Shown: positions 34,414-44,022, counted from the first letter of the stretch. The stretch is DNA of 64,000 nt from Filimonas zeae (GCF_014641615.1 NZ_BMIB01000002.1:868001-932000), one strand, 5' to 3'. Program-made: numbers and translations. The notes: generated by a model not told the origin, from the letters alone.

Positions 34414-34778
34414 TAATGAGTAATCTTAACCTCAGGAGCTTCTTTTCGCGCGCGTTGTTGAAACCCCACAACGGGCATATGAGAGGTATTAGTAGAATCT
34501 GGCACCAGGCAAATCATACCATCCTGCTGTAGCTGATAAAGATCAAAGCCACGCAGGTTGTTACCCACCTTTTGCGTAAGCAGCGGAGTTACTGTTATGG
34601 CGTTAGGCATGCCACCACCAAAATTTTTGTTATTACGAATACTATACGGCCTTGCAGGAGAATAAATGATAGTTTTTACTTCACTACTGTCTTTTGTATC
34701 TGCCAATGGCACAGTAGCGTTTTGTGATAAACCTGCGCACGCAGAGAGCAAACCCGTTGCAAGTAATAATGCTTTCAT
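34413..34778 (-). CDS. Small secreted hypothetical protein
   Basis: A 121-residue protein with an N-terminal signal (MKALLLATGLLSACAGLSQ); the Cys in LLSAC could be a lipobox. The mature part has no recognised domain. It contains a basic, Asn-rich stretch (YSIRNNKNFGGG). It is the first gene of a two-gene minus-strand unit with 33640-34413 and diverges from the SGNH hydrolase gene at 34899. Confidence 0.6.
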   Translation of the reverse strand: MKALLLATGLLSACAGLSQNATVPLADTKDSSEVKTIIYSPARPYSIRNNKNFGGGMPNAITVTPLLTQKVGNNLRGFDLYQLQQDGMICLVPDSTNTSHMPVVGFQQRARKEAPEVKITH

Positions 34779-34898
34779 AATTCAGAGTTGTAGCTGTAAA
34801 ATACGAAAAAACAGCCGTATGGGCCTGCAAACCAGCCGTGCAGACAGGAAACCACCGAAAGCAATGAACCTGACATAAATATTTTGCGTATATCCAAT

Positions 34899-35636
34899 AT
34901 GAAAGTATCAGCATCATTCATCTGTATGCTAGCCGGCATTTTATGCTACCCATTTGCCGGCTGTAGTAAAGGGCCTGCCAGTAACACGCCTGCATCCTCC
35001 CTTGCCAATGCTTCATCCGGCAACGATACCACTATACGCAGCAAAACCTATCTGGCTCTGGGCGACTCGTACACCATCGGGCAATCTGTAGACCCGTCCC
35101 TGCGTTTTCCTGCCCAGACAGCAGCGATACTAAACAGCGGAAAAACCCTGGTTACCCCTCCGGAATACATAGCAACTACCGGCTGGACAACCGCCAACCT
35201 ACTAACAGCCATACAGAACCAAAACCCCAAAGGCCCGTACGATATGGTAAGTCTGCTGATAGGCGTAAACGATCAGTTTCAGCATCTGGATACCGCCGGG
35301 TATCGTTTGCGGTTTACACAGCTGCTGCAAAAAAGCATTTTACTGGCAGGCAACCGCCCCCTGCATGTTTTTGTACTCAGCATACCCGACTATAGCGTAA
35401 CCCCGTTTGGCCAAAGCTACCAACCACAACAAACCGCAAAAGAAATCAACTGGTTTAACGCTATAAACCGCGAAATAACCGCTACATACCACTGCAACTG
35501 GCTGGATATAACGCCATCCACCCGGGAAGCTGCTACCAACAACACACTGGTGGCAGATGATGGCCTGCACCCTTCCGGAAAGGAATACCGTAAATGGGCA
35601 GAGGCACTGGCTCCTATGATGCGCGCTATATTATAA
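34899..35636 (+). CDS. SGNH/GDSL-family esterase lipoprotein
   Basis: A 245-residue hydrolase. The start is the ATG at 34899, giving a lipoprotein signal with lipobox FAGC (Cys22). Family blocks: GDSY with nucleophile Ser57, GVND (122-125) and DGLHPSG with Asp221 and His224. It probably removes acyl or acetyl groups from a lipid or glycan at the cell surface or in the periplasm; the substrate is unknown. It stands alone on the plus strand. Confidence 0.88.
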   Translation: MKVSASFICMLAGILCYPFAGCSKGPASNTPASSLANASSGNDTTIRSKTYLALGDSYTIGQSVDPSLRFPAQTAAILNSGKTLVTPPEYIATTGWTTANLLTAIQNQNPKGPYDMVSLLIGVNDQFQHLDTAGYRLRFTQLLQKSILLAGNRPLHVFVLSIPDYSVTPFGQSYQPQQTAKEINWFNAINREITATYHCNWLDITPSTREAATNNTLVADDGLHPSGKEYRKWAEALAPMMRAIL

Positions 35637-35767
35637 AGGCTTATTTTTCTAAACTTGCGCCTGTTTCAACCCTATTCCTGTAGCAATGACGCCCACCCTG
35701 CCCCAGGAGCCGGAACACCCACTCTATTGATAATATTACCTTAATACACCGCAAGCTTTTCCTGTTA

Positions 35768-35775
35768 TACTTTTG
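35768..35775 (+). promoter_or_regulatory. -7 box TACTTTTG before the ECF sigma gene
   Basis: Perfect TAnnTTTG. Transcription would start near 35780, so the TTG codon at 35773 cannot be the translation start; this favours TTG at 35791 or 35800. Confidence 0.55.
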
Positions 35776-35790
35776 CTGCAACCAATAAGC

Positions 35791-36336
35791 TTGTTTACGT
35801 TGTATACTGTACTGGATATAAAACAAGGTAGCGAAAAAGCTTTTGAAGCTGCATACACGCAGTATAAGGATAAACTGTACTTCTGGCTGCTGGGCAAAAT
35901 GAAGTCTGAATACTGGGCGCAGGAAATTCTGCAGCAAACTTTTGTAAAATGCTGGGTATCACGCGAAAACCTGTCGGAAGAGGTGGAAGCCGATGTGCAG
36001 TTGTTCCGCATAGCCCGCTCCTTAATGATTGATCAGCTGCGCAAACTGGCCAATGAACGCAAACTGACAGAGAATGCTCCTGAGCCTGATACACACACTT
36101 CCCCCCTGCAACAATACCACGCCCGCGAAACCCTGCAGGAAATAGACAAAATAGTAAGCAATATGCCAGAAGTAGGCAAACAGGTATTCCGCCTCAGCCG
36201 CGAATACGGGCTTACCTATAACGAAATAGCCAAAGAATTATCCATCTCGCCCAAAACCGTGGAATACCATATTTCACGCACCCTCAGTCGGCTGCGCAAA
36301 GTAGTTGCTCCACTGTTCATTATCTTCTTTCACTAG
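35791..36336 (+). CDS. ECF-type RNA polymerase sigma factor 1, non-ATG start
   Basis: About 181 residues. Region 2 (AFEAAYTQYKDKLYFWLL ... AQEILQQTFVKCW) and region 4 helix-turn-helix (LTYNEIAKELSISPKTVEYH) are clear. No in-frame ATG precedes region 2; the first ATG would remove part of it. Candidate starts are TTG at 35773, 35791 and 35800; the promoter position favours the latter two. It is followed by fecR, SusC and SusD genes, the standard cell-surface signalling layout, in which FecR holds the sigma until substrate uptake is sensed. Confidence 0.88.
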   Translation: MFTLYTVLDIKQGSEKAFEAAYTQYKDKLYFWLLGKMKSEYWAQEILQQTFVKCWVSRENLSEEVEADVQLFRIARSLMIDQLRKLANERKLTENAPEPDTHTSPLQQYHARETLQEIDKIVSNMPEVGKQVFRLSREYGLTYNEIAKELSISPKTVEYHISRTLSRLRKVVAPLFIIFFH

Positions 36337-36360
36337 CACCCTAAAGACTTCCCTGTTACC

Positions 36361-36403
36361 AAATTGTTAACCACTGGGGTGTTTTCCTTTTCAAACGAAT
36401 AGT
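36361..36403 (+). promoter_or_regulatory. 43-bp element upstream of fecR (candidate ECF promoter)
   Basis: Begins AAATTGTTAACC and ends TTTTCAAACGAATAGT, 18 bases before the fecR ATG. The reverse complement of 46320-46362 matches it at 37 of 43 positions without gaps. The longest unbroken identity is the 17 bases at the 3' end. It most likely is the promoter recognised by the adjacent ECF sigma. Confidence 0.65.
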
Positions 36404-36420
36404 GTGTAGAATACTGGAAA

Positions 36421-37455
36421 ATGAAGTTAAACGCGGAAGTGGTTACACGTTTTTTAAACAATGAATGTAGCAGAGAAGAAGCAGAGCGTATAAGTGCTTA
36501 CTTTGAAGCCCACCCGGAAGAACTGGAAAAGTACATAGGAGAAGCTGAATGGAAACAATACAGCACCCCCTATACCCTGCCGGAGGTTACAGGTAAACAG
36601 CTATGGAAGCAGATAAAAGGTGAGGCTGCTATTGTTTCGCGCATACAACGCAAATGGTATTCATACGCCGCAGCAGCAGCTGTATTTACACTGGTGGCCG
36701 GCAGCATGATGTGGTTTATTGGTAAACAGAACAGCAAATCAACCGCCGCTGTACAACCGGTTGCCGATACCCTGCTTATGGCAAGTATTACCAATACCGG
36801 CAAGCTGGATAAGCTGTTTACATTGGAAGATGGTTCAGAAATAATCCTTAGTGCCAACAGCACATTGGAATACCCCACCCGCTTTGGTACTAAACAACGT
36901 TTTATAAAGCTGGAAGGCAAGGCTTTGTTTAAAGTGGCGCAGGAAAAAGGCCGCCCCTTTACCGTGGCAACAGGTGGTTTAACCACTACCGCGTTGGGTA
37001 CCTCTTTCTGGATAGAATGCCGCAAAGCCCATAACAACATACAGGTAAAACTGATTACCGGTAAAGTAGTGGTACAAAAAGATACCACACAGCCGACAGT
37101 AACTGCTTTTAAACCGGTATACCTTACACCGGGGCAGGAACTGGTGTTTGATAAACAGGCACAACTGGCCAGTGTATCAGATAAAACCACAAAACCAACC
37201 GCTGCCGGCAAAACAGCGGCCCCGGCAATGGTAAACGCACTGGCATTTAACCAGCGCCCTTTACCGGAAGTACTGCATGCATTGGAAAATCATTTTCATG
37301 TTACCATTGAATTTGAGGAAACACAGCTGAACAAAATGAAATTTTCCGGCAGCTATACAGCAGCTGATAAAATAGACGATATACTGACTACCGTAACATT
37401 AATCAACGACCTGAAACTGGAAAAAACAGCAAACGGTTATAGCATAACAAAGTAA
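36421..37455 (+). CDS. FecR-type anti-sigma factor 1
   Basis: A 344-residue transmembrane anti-sigma factor. The N-terminal cytoplasmic helices (1-75) would bind the sigma. One membrane helix spans about 80-100. The periplasmic FecR domain includes TLEDGSEIILSANSTLEYP and LEGKALFKVAQEKGRPFTVAT, and a DUF4974-like C-terminal domain follows (NQRPLPEVLHALENHFHV). It has its own upstream element, and SusC follows after 85 bases. Confidence 0.92.
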   Translation: MKLNAEVVTRFLNNECSREEAERISAYFEAHPEELEKYIGEAEWKQYSTPYTLPEVTGKQLWKQIKGEAAIVSRIQRKWYSYAAAAAVFTLVAGSMMWFIGKQNSKSTAAVQPVADTLLMASITNTGKLDKLFTLEDGSEIILSANSTLEYPTRFGTKQRFIKLEGKALFKVAQEKGRPFTVATGGLTTTALGTSFWIECRKAHNNIQVKLITGKVVVQKDTTQPTVTAFKPVYLTPGQELVFDKQAQLASVSDKTTKPTAAGKTAAPAMVNALAFNQRPLPEVLHALENHFHVTIEFEETQLNKMKFSGSYTAADKIDDILTTVTLINDLKLEKTANGYSITK

Positions 37456-37540
37456 TTCCTAACACATACAAAGCAAGGTAAACCCGGCACAAAGCACCGG
37501 AAGGCTGCTTATTGCCATAACTTTTTAAACATCCACCAAA

Positions 37541-40500
37541 ATGAGATCAACAGGAAAGCAAATTTTATTACGAACGGCTGCATTTTTCAGCCTGCTCGTA
37601 TTGCTGCAACTGAGTGCCTTTGCCCAAACCGGCAATGTAAAAGGCCTTATCCGCAATGAGAAAGGCGAAGCAGTGGCCGGTGCCACCGTTGTACTGAACA
37701 ACGCAACTGCCCGCTTTAACCAAAGCACCCGTACCGATTCCGGCGGTCTGTTCCGCTTTACACAGGTACCTGTGGGCAACGGCTACAGTATTGAAGTTTC
37801 GCATGTGGGTTATGTAAAACAAACCATGCCCAACTACAGCATCAAAGAAGGTGAACTGGTATCTGTAGCAGTTAAACTTGCAGAAGCCAACAGTCAACTG
37901 AATGAAGTGGTGGTAGTAGGTTATGGCACCAGAAGCCGCAACGAAGTTACCGGTGCGGTAACCTCGTTAAAAAGAGAAGATTTTAACCAGGGGGTATTCA
38001 GCTCGCCCATGCAGTTATTGCAAGGTAAAGTGGCAGGTTTAAACGTTACCCGCAGCGGCAACCCAAACGAAAACCCTTCCGTAATACTGCGTGGCCCTTC
38101 CAGCTTTCGCGCTAATACTTCTGCGTACGAACCTTTTTATGTAATAGATGGTGTACCCGGTGCAAACATTAATATAGTTGCACCAGACGATATTGAAAGC
38201 ATGGACGTACTGAAAGATGCGGCATCTACTTCCATTTACGGCGCCCGCGCAGCCAACGGTGTTATCATTGTTACTACGCGCAAAGTACGCAAAGGCCAGT
38301 CGCACCTGTCTTACAGCACTTACGGCGCTATTGAGCAGATATCCAATACCCTGAAAATGGCTGATGCCAATGAACTGAGGGCCTATATAAAAGCTAATGG
38401 CAGAACGCTTATTCCGGTTAATGATGATGGCGTAAGCAATACAGACTGGCAGAAAGAAGTAACCCGCACAGGCGTTTCACACAACCACAACCTATCCTTC
38501 AACGGAAGCAACCAGCACTCCGCTTACGGTGTAAGTGTAAACTATCTCAACAACGAAGGTATCATCAAAACATCTTCCATGAATCGTTTTGTGGTACGTG
38601 CCAATCTGGAACACCGCGCGTTTGAAGATCGTCTGAAAATAAACCTGAATGTTACCAACAGCATTACTAATGGCAACCAGGTTCCGGCACAGGTATATAA
38701 CAACATGATGACTTACCTGCCTACTGTAAGTGTAATGCAGCCTGATGGCAGCTATACCGAAGATAGAAGCAGAACCGTAGGTACAGGCGGTTATTATAAC
38801 CCTGTGGCACTATTGTACAACAATACCATACAGAACAAAATAAACCTGTTTCTGGTAAATGGCGTAGTAAACTGGAACATTCTGCCTGGTCTGGATTTTA
38901 CCACTTCTATCTCTATGCAGAAGCAACAGCTGGATACCAACCTGTATTATAAAAGCACTTCCATGCTGCTGCCTACTGTAACGGATAAAGGTTTCGCAGA
39001 AAGAACTGCTGTTAGCAATACCAGAAAAATATGGGAATCGTACGCCAACTACGCTACCTCATTTGGAAAGCACAACATTAAATTACTGGCAGGTTATTCC
39101 TGGCAGGAAGACCGGGAAGGTGATGGCTTCAAATCCTCTAACTACAACTTCGTATCCGACGAGTTATTATGGAATAATCTGGGACTGGGTGCCGGCGGCG
39201 TTCGTAACTATGGTTACAACTACCTCTCTACACTTCGTCTGGTTTCATTTTATGGCCGTGCCAGCTACGACTTCAACGGCAAATACCTGTTTCAGGCATC
39301 TCTGCGCCGCGATGGTTCTTCTGCATTCGGCGCCAATAACCGCTGGGGATATTTTCCTGCCGTTTCTGCCGGCTGGAACATCAACCGCGAAGCATTCATG
39401 AGCAATGTACATTTCATCAATGCGCTGAAACTACGTGCCGGCTATGGTGTTTCCGGTAACTCAACCGGCTTTAATGCCTATTCTTCCCAGGCAATTCTGG
39501 GCTCCAGCAATACTTACTTCTGGTATAATAACGGCTACATCACTTCAATGGGCCCATTACAGGCTGACAACCCGGCGCTTAAATGGGAACGCACCTCTAC
39601 TGTAAACGTAGGTATTGACTTCAGCATATTTAACAACAAACTGAATGGTTCAATTGACGTATACGACAAGCGCACATCTGATCTGATTGGCGATTACACC
39701 GTTTCGCCGCTGGTATCCAGCTTTACCACCCTTACTGCCAACGTAGGCAAAATGAGTAACAAGGGTATTGAACTAAGCCTTAACTCTACACCTGTTAAAA
39801 CCGGTAAATTCAGCTGGACTACCGCCGTAAACCTGGCACACAACGTAAACAAAATCGAATCTATCTCTAACGAATTGTTCAAAAGGGATATCTTCTATAC
39901 CGCCGGAAACGTAAGCGGCCGCAGCCAGAGTGGTGTATTAGGTTACCAGGTAATTAAAGAAGGATTACCATTAGGCTCTTTCTACACATTACGCTATGCG
40001 GGTAAAGATGCTACCGGCAAAACTATGTTCTACGATACCAAAGGAGCAGCAGCTACCGGCAACAATACAAACGCATCCTTTTTTGTAAACGGTTCTGCAC
40101 AACCTAAATTACTGTATGGCTGGAACAACACTTTCCGTTATGGCCAGTTTGATTTAAATGTGTTTGTACGTGGTGTAATGGGTAACAAAATTCTGAACGC
40201 AACCCGTGCAGATATGCGTGCGGTTTCGCTGGCAAACCAAACCAACATTCTGAAAGACGCACTGGATGTATCTATGGATGACAGTCAGGAACATTTTATT
40301 TCTGACAAGTACATAGAAAGCGGTTCTTACCTGCGCCTGGACAATGTCACACTGGGTTATAGCCTTAACACAAAACAGAATTACCACCTGCGTTTTTATG
40401 TAGCAGCCAACAACCTGTTTGTAATTACCAAATACACTGGTATAGATCCGGAAATCAACATGTCTGGTCAAACACCAGGTATAGACAACCGCAACTTCTA

Positions 40501-40546
40501 TCCTAAAACCCGCTCATTCATTGCAGGTTTAAATGTAACCTTCTAA
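37541..40546 (+). CDS. SusC/RagA-family TonB-dependent transporter 1
   Basis: A 1001-residue outer-membrane transporter. Signal peptide cut at SAFAQ (about residue 29), then a carboxypeptidase-regulatory-like domain (GNVKGLIRNEKGEAVAGATV), the TonB-box-like region LNEVVVVGYG, a plug domain and a 22-strand barrel. It imports an oligomeric or bulky nutrient together with the SusD lipoprotein. There is no N-terminal STN signalling domain, although an ECF/FecR pair lies directly upstream; signalling would have to work another way. Confidence 0.93.
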   Translation: MRSTGKQILLRTAAFFSLLVLLQLSAFAQTGNVKGLIRNEKGEAVAGATVVLNNATARFNQSTRTDSGGLFRFTQVPVGNGYSIEVSHVGYVKQTMPNYSIKEGELVSVAVKLAEANSQLNEVVVVGYGTRSRNEVTGAVTSLKREDFNQGVFSSPMQLLQGKVAGLNVTRSGNPNENPSVILRGPSSFRANTSAYEPFYVIDGVPGANINIVAPDDIESMDVLKDAASTSIYGARAANGVIIVTTRKVRKGQSHLSYSTYGAIEQISNTLKMADANELRAYIKANGRTLIPVNDDGVSNTDWQKEVTRTGVSHNHNLSFNGSNQHSAYGVSVNYLNNEGIIKTSSMNRFVVRANLEHRAFEDRLKINLNVTNSITNGNQVPAQVYNNMMTYLPTVSVMQPDGSYTEDRSRTVGTGGYYNPVALLYNNTIQNKINLFLVNGVVNWNILPGLDFTTSISMQKQQLDTNLYYKSTSMLLPTVTDKGFAERTAVSNTRKIWESYANYATSFGKHNIKLLAGYSWQEDREGDGFKSSNYNFVSDELLWNNLGLGAGGVRNYGYNYLSTLRLVSFYGRASYDFNGKYLFQASLRRDGSSAFGANNRWGYFPAVSAGWNINREAFMSNVHFINALKLRAGYGVSGNSTGFNAYSSQAILGSSNTYFWYNNGYITSMGPLQADNPALKWERTSTVNVGIDFSIFNNKLNGSIDVYDKRTSDLIGDYTVSPLVSSFTTLTANVGKMSNKGIELSLNSTPVKTGKFSWTTAVNLAHNVNKIESISNELFKRDIFYTAGNVSGRSQSGVLGYQVIKEGLPLGSFYTLRYAGKDATGKTMFYDTKGAAATGNNTNASFFVNGSAQPKLLYGWNNTFRYGQFDLNVFVRGVMGNKILNATRADMRAVSLANQTNILKDALDVSMDDSQEHFISDKYIESGSYLRLDNVTLGYSLNTKQNYHLRFYVAANNLFVITKYTGIDPEINMSGQTPGIDNRNFYPKTRSFIAGLNVTF

Positions 40547-40580
40547 TACTCTGTTGCAACCGAATAAAATAAAAAGCAAG

Positions 40581-42110
40581 ATGACTAAAAGAATAAATAT
40601 CGCCATAGCAGCAGCGGCCTTAATAGCAGGCACAAGTTGCACCAAGCTGGACGTACCCGTTGAATCGCAACTGGCTGCGAGCAGCTTTCCTAAAACGGTG
40701 GATCAGTATATTTCGGTAACAGGGCCTGTATACCAGCGCTTTGCTACCTCTGGTTATGCTACAGACATGTTCAGAGCCAACGAATTTACCACCGAAGAAG
40801 CCATGATACCTACCCGCGACCAGGGGTATTACGATAATGCTGTTTACATTAAATGGCACAAACACACCTGGACGGAAGACGATGTACTGTCACAGTGGAC
40901 ATGGGGCTTTAGCGGCATTTCTGATTGTAACAGAATTATACCTATTCTGGAAGGCGCTGCTGACACTACCATCAACAAACTGTTTGTAGCAGAAATAAAA
41001 ACAATGCGTGCGCTGTACTATTTCTATATGATGGATATGTATGGCAATATTCCTATTACTACCACCAGTACCACGGAGCTGCCTAAACAGTACAAACGTG
41101 CTGAGGTTTGTGCACATATTGAGAAAGAACTGCTGGCTGCTATTCCTAATCTGGCTACCCCTTCAACCGTAGATATAAAGTACTACGGCCGCCCTACCAG
41201 ATGGATGGCTTATGCCCTGTTGCAAAAGCTGTATCTGAACTGGGAAACCTATACCGGTACCAAAAGATACAATGATGCCATCACGTACGGCAACAAGATC
41301 ATGGCAGAATCAGGCCTTACCCTGGTGGGAGATTATATGAGCCTGTTTTCGCCTAAAAACGGCGCCAACACCGAAACCATTTTCGCAGCTATTTTTGATG
41401 CGGATAAAGGCAAAGGCAACCACCTGATGCGTTTTGGCCTGCATGGTAACCTGCAGCGTAAATACAATCTGGTTTTCGCGCCCAGTAACGCTATGTGTAC
41501 TACGCTGGAATTTTTTAACCTGTTTAACCTTGCCGGTGATGCACGCGACACTACCTGGTTAAGCGGGCCACAATACCTGTTTGACAAAACCACCCCCATC
41601 ATCAATTCTAACGGCGGTGGCGTGCAACTGGTAATTGAACCGAACATTCAACTGGTTAACGCCGAGAGAATGGACGTAGGGCCTGAGAAAAATGGTATTT
41701 CCTATGGTGCCAGATCTGTAAAGTATTACCCTGACCCTAATACCATTGACCGCTTTGCCAATAACGACATGCCGGTTTTACGCCTGGGTGATGTGTACCT
41801 GATGCAGGCAGAAGCCATTCTGAGAAATGGTGGAGATGCTTCAACGGCAGTGGAAATGGTAAACAGAATCCGCAGAAGAGTGAACGCACCTGTAGTAAGC
41901 AGCATTACACTGGATGAACTGTTGAATGAGCGTGGCCGTGAACTGGCCTGGGAAGGCTGGCGCCGTAACGATCTGATTCGTTTTGGTAAGTACGAAGGTA
42001 AATGGGGCTTTAAAGCAGGTAACGAGAGCCCAAATCTTCGCCTGTTCCCGATCCCTTCACAGGAAAGGGCCATTTACCCGCACCTGATACAGAACGATGG
42101 TTACAAATAG
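40581..42110 (+). CDS. SusD/RagB-family substrate-binding lipoprotein 1
   Basis: A 509-residue outer-membrane lipoprotein that caps the SusC channel and binds substrate. The ATG at 40581 places the lipobox AGTSC correctly; an earlier TTG is not needed. Family features include the TPR-like helices (EIKTMRALYYFYMMDMYGNIP), the closing segment LLNERGRELAWEGWRRNDLIRFGKY and RLFPIPSQE. It lies 34 bases after SusC and is followed by a strong terminator. Confidence 0.93.
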   Translation: MTKRINIAIAAAALIAGTSCTKLDVPVESQLAASSFPKTVDQYISVTGPVYQRFATSGYATDMFRANEFTTEEAMIPTRDQGYYDNAVYIKWHKHTWTEDDVLSQWTWGFSGISDCNRIIPILEGAADTTINKLFVAEIKTMRALYYFYMMDMYGNIPITTTSTTELPKQYKRAEVCAHIEKELLAAIPNLATPSTVDIKYYGRPTRWMAYALLQKLYLNWETYTGTKRYNDAITYGNKIMAESGLTLVGDYMSLFSPKNGANTETIFAAIFDADKGKGNHLMRFGLHGNLQRKYNLVFAPSNAMCTTLEFFNLFNLAGDARDTTWLSGPQYLFDKTTPIINSNGGGVQLVIEPNIQLVNAERMDVGPEKNGISYGARSVKYYPDPNTIDRFANNDMPVLRLGDVYLMQAEAILRNGGDASTAVEMVNRIRRRVNAPVVSSITLDELLNERGRELAWEGWRRNDLIRFGKYEGKWGFKAGNESPNLRLFPIPSQERAIYPHLIQNDGYK

Positions 42111-42145
42111 CCTGAACTTATAAAAGCTTCCTCCACAAAGCTGTT

Positions 42146-42180
42146 AAAATGGTTCATGGACGTATCCATGAACCATTTTT
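42146..42180 (+). terminator. Terminator after SusD 1
   Basis: Perfect 15-bp inverted repeat (42146-42160 with 42165-42179), 4-base loop, running into T6. Confidence 0.92.
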
Positions 42181-42258
42181 TATTACATTGCCGGCCACTT
42201 GAAAACAGCTGCTGCCATATGACTACAGTGGCCAATACATTACAATAACATTACAGGT

Positions 42259-43263
42259 ATGAAAAGAAGAGATTTTTTCAGAAACACAGCACTCACAGCC
42301 TTAGGCACTACACTGCTTGCGCCGCTGCAAGCTTTTGCAGCATCCGGCGTTACGTTTCTGCAAAGTGAAGACATTGCACCCCGTGCCGCATTGAATGACG
42401 ACTATCCCCTGCATTTTCTGGCAATTGGCGACTGGGGCCGTAACGGCGCAGACCACCAGGTGCATGTAGCCAAACAAATGGGAAAATGGGCTACTGACCA
42501 TCCCAACAACTTTATTATCTCCGTAGGCGATAACTTTTACCCCAGCGGTATTGCCAGCGAGCATGATCCGCTGTGGCATTACTCTTTTGAAAATGTGTAT
42601 ACCGATTTTTCGCTACAGTGGGATTGGTACCCCATTCTGGGCAATCACGATTACAAGTCAGATCCCGATGCGCAGGTACGTTACAGCAAAATAAGCCGCC
42701 GCTGGAAAATGCCTGCCAGATACTACTCCAAAGAAGTATCGCTGGGTACCGGCAAAGGAAAAGTGTTATTCCTGTTTATTGATACCAACCCGATGATTCC
42801 GGAGTTTTACAGCAATGCCGAATACGGCCCACATGTAGCTGGTCAGCAGCCGGAAAAACAGCTGGACTGGATTAACCAGACGCTACAGAATGCAAGCGCC
42901 GATGTTAAATGGAAAATAGTAGTGGGCCACCACCCCATGTATACCGCCGGGCCGCGTACTACCAATTATGATACACTGGCAATAAGAAAAGTGCTGGAGC
43001 AAACGCTGGAACAAAACAAGGTAGATATTTATCTGGCTGGTCACGACCACTCGCTGCAACACCTGAAAACCGGCACTTACACGCATCATTTTATTTCAGG
43101 CGCAGGATCGGAAGTAACACCGGTTAAAAGCGATATACCCTACAGCAAATTCCAGGCTGCTGAGTATGGTTTTATGTACTTCTCAGTAAACGGAGAAGCC
43201 ATAAACGTAAAAACCATCAGCCATGAAGGAAAGATTATTTATGAGACTACTGTAACCAGATAG
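42259..43263 (+). CDS. Purple-acid-phosphatase-like metallophosphoesterase, Tat-type signal
   Basis: A 334-residue exported phosphatase. The N-terminus KRRDFF followed by a hydrophobic stretch looks like a twin-arginine signal, suggesting export after metal loading. All metal ligand blocks are present: GDWG (Asp58), GDN (90-92), GNHD (128-131), GHHP (223-226) and GHDH (261-264), in the spacing of tartrate-resistant acid phosphatases. It would release phosphate from phosphomonoesters in the periplasm. It follows the SusC/SusD pair but beyond a terminator, so it probably has its own promoter. Confidence 0.9.
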   Translation: MKRRDFFRNTALTALGTTLLAPLQAFAASGVTFLQSEDIAPRAALNDDYPLHFLAIGDWGRNGADHQVHVAKQMGKWATDHPNNFIISVGDNFYPSGIASEHDPLWHYSFENVYTDFSLQWDWYPILGNHDYKSDPDAQVRYSKISRRWKMPARYYSKEVSLGTGKGKVLFLFIDTNPMIPEFYSNAEYGPHVAGQQPEKQLDWINQTLQNASADVKWKIVVGHHPMYTAGPRTTNYDTLAIRKVLEQTLEQNKVDIYLAGHDHSLQHLKTGTYTHHFISGAGSEVTPVKSDIPYSKFQAAEYGFMYFSVNGEAINVKTISHEGKIIYETTVTR

Positions 43264-43270
43264 CAATTGT

Positions 43271-43299
43271 AAAAGGCCGGTACCTGTTACCGGTCTTTT
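43271..43299. terminator. Bidirectional terminator between convergent genes
   Basis: A 12-bp stem with one G-U pair (43271-43282 with 43288-43299), A4 and T4 ends and a 5-base loop, between stops at 43263 and 43303. Confidence 0.85.
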
Positions 43300-43302
43300 C
43301 AT

Positions 43303-44022
43303 TTATACAGGCACCACCACATACAAACCCCAGGCAATGGCTGCCGCCACCAGGGTATTTAAAAAGTTAACTGTATTATTTCCTATCAACTGTTTACGTT
43401 CCCACAACGCACCAGCCAGCGAATCAGCCAGATTGCCAATAATACCCGATACAGTAACGATAAGCAGTTCCGTTCCATTCCACCCCGGCAGTATATGAAT
43501 AACGCCGGCTATCAAAGCCCCGGCAACGCCAATCAATGTACCCTCTATACTAATAACACCATCCAGCCCCTTCGCTTCCGGCTTACCGGAAAGAATATTG
43601 AAAAACCGCTTACCATATACCATTCCTAACTCAGAAGATAAAGTATCTGCCATAGCTGAAGCCAGCGCAGCAGCCAGCAGTAAACGAAAAAGCCCCGCCT
43701 GTGCAGGCAGCAGATAAGCCAGTATGGCCGCAATAGCAGCTACTCCCCCATTGGCAAACACCTGTGCTGCACTACGTTGTTGCGAATGAGCTTCTCCGGC
43801 AGCATTGGCTTGCTTTTGCTCCTTCTTCCAGGCCGTAGCCATTACACCTAAAGCGAAAAAGGCCCCCAGCATCCATACACCTTTCCATCCGGCTCCCACG
43901 TACATACTTACCCCGATTATACCCCCCAGTAAAGCAGCCGGCACGGTAAGCTTTCGCTTCCATACACTAAAGCACATTACAACTAAAAGTACAACGCTCA
44001 ATAAAATATAGCTGGTTGTCAT
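43303..44022 (-). CDS. DUF92-family membrane protein
   Basis: A 239-residue integral membrane protein with about six hydrophobic helices. DUF92 signatures are seen: QVFANGGVAAI, ADTLSSELG, GLDGVISIEGTL, GNLADSLAGALWERK and NNTVNFLNTL. Plant members of the family act as phytyl-phosphate kinases, using CTP to phosphorylate an isoprenoid phosphate; the bacterial role is not established. Its ATG overlaps the stop of the upstream MgtC gene (ATGA), so the two are translationally coupled. Confidence 0.88.
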   Translation of the reverse strand: MTTSYILLSVVLLVVMCFSVWKRKLTVPAALLGGIIGVSMYVGAGWKGVWMLGAFFALGVMATAWKKEQKQANAAGEAHSQQRSAAQVFANGGVAAIAAILAYLLPAQAGLFRLLLAAALASAMADTLSSELGMVYGKRFFNILSGKPEAKGLDGVISIEGTLIGVAGALIAGVIHILPGWNGTELLIVTVSGIIGNLADSLAGALWERKQLIGNNTVNFLNTLVAAAIAWGLYVVVPV

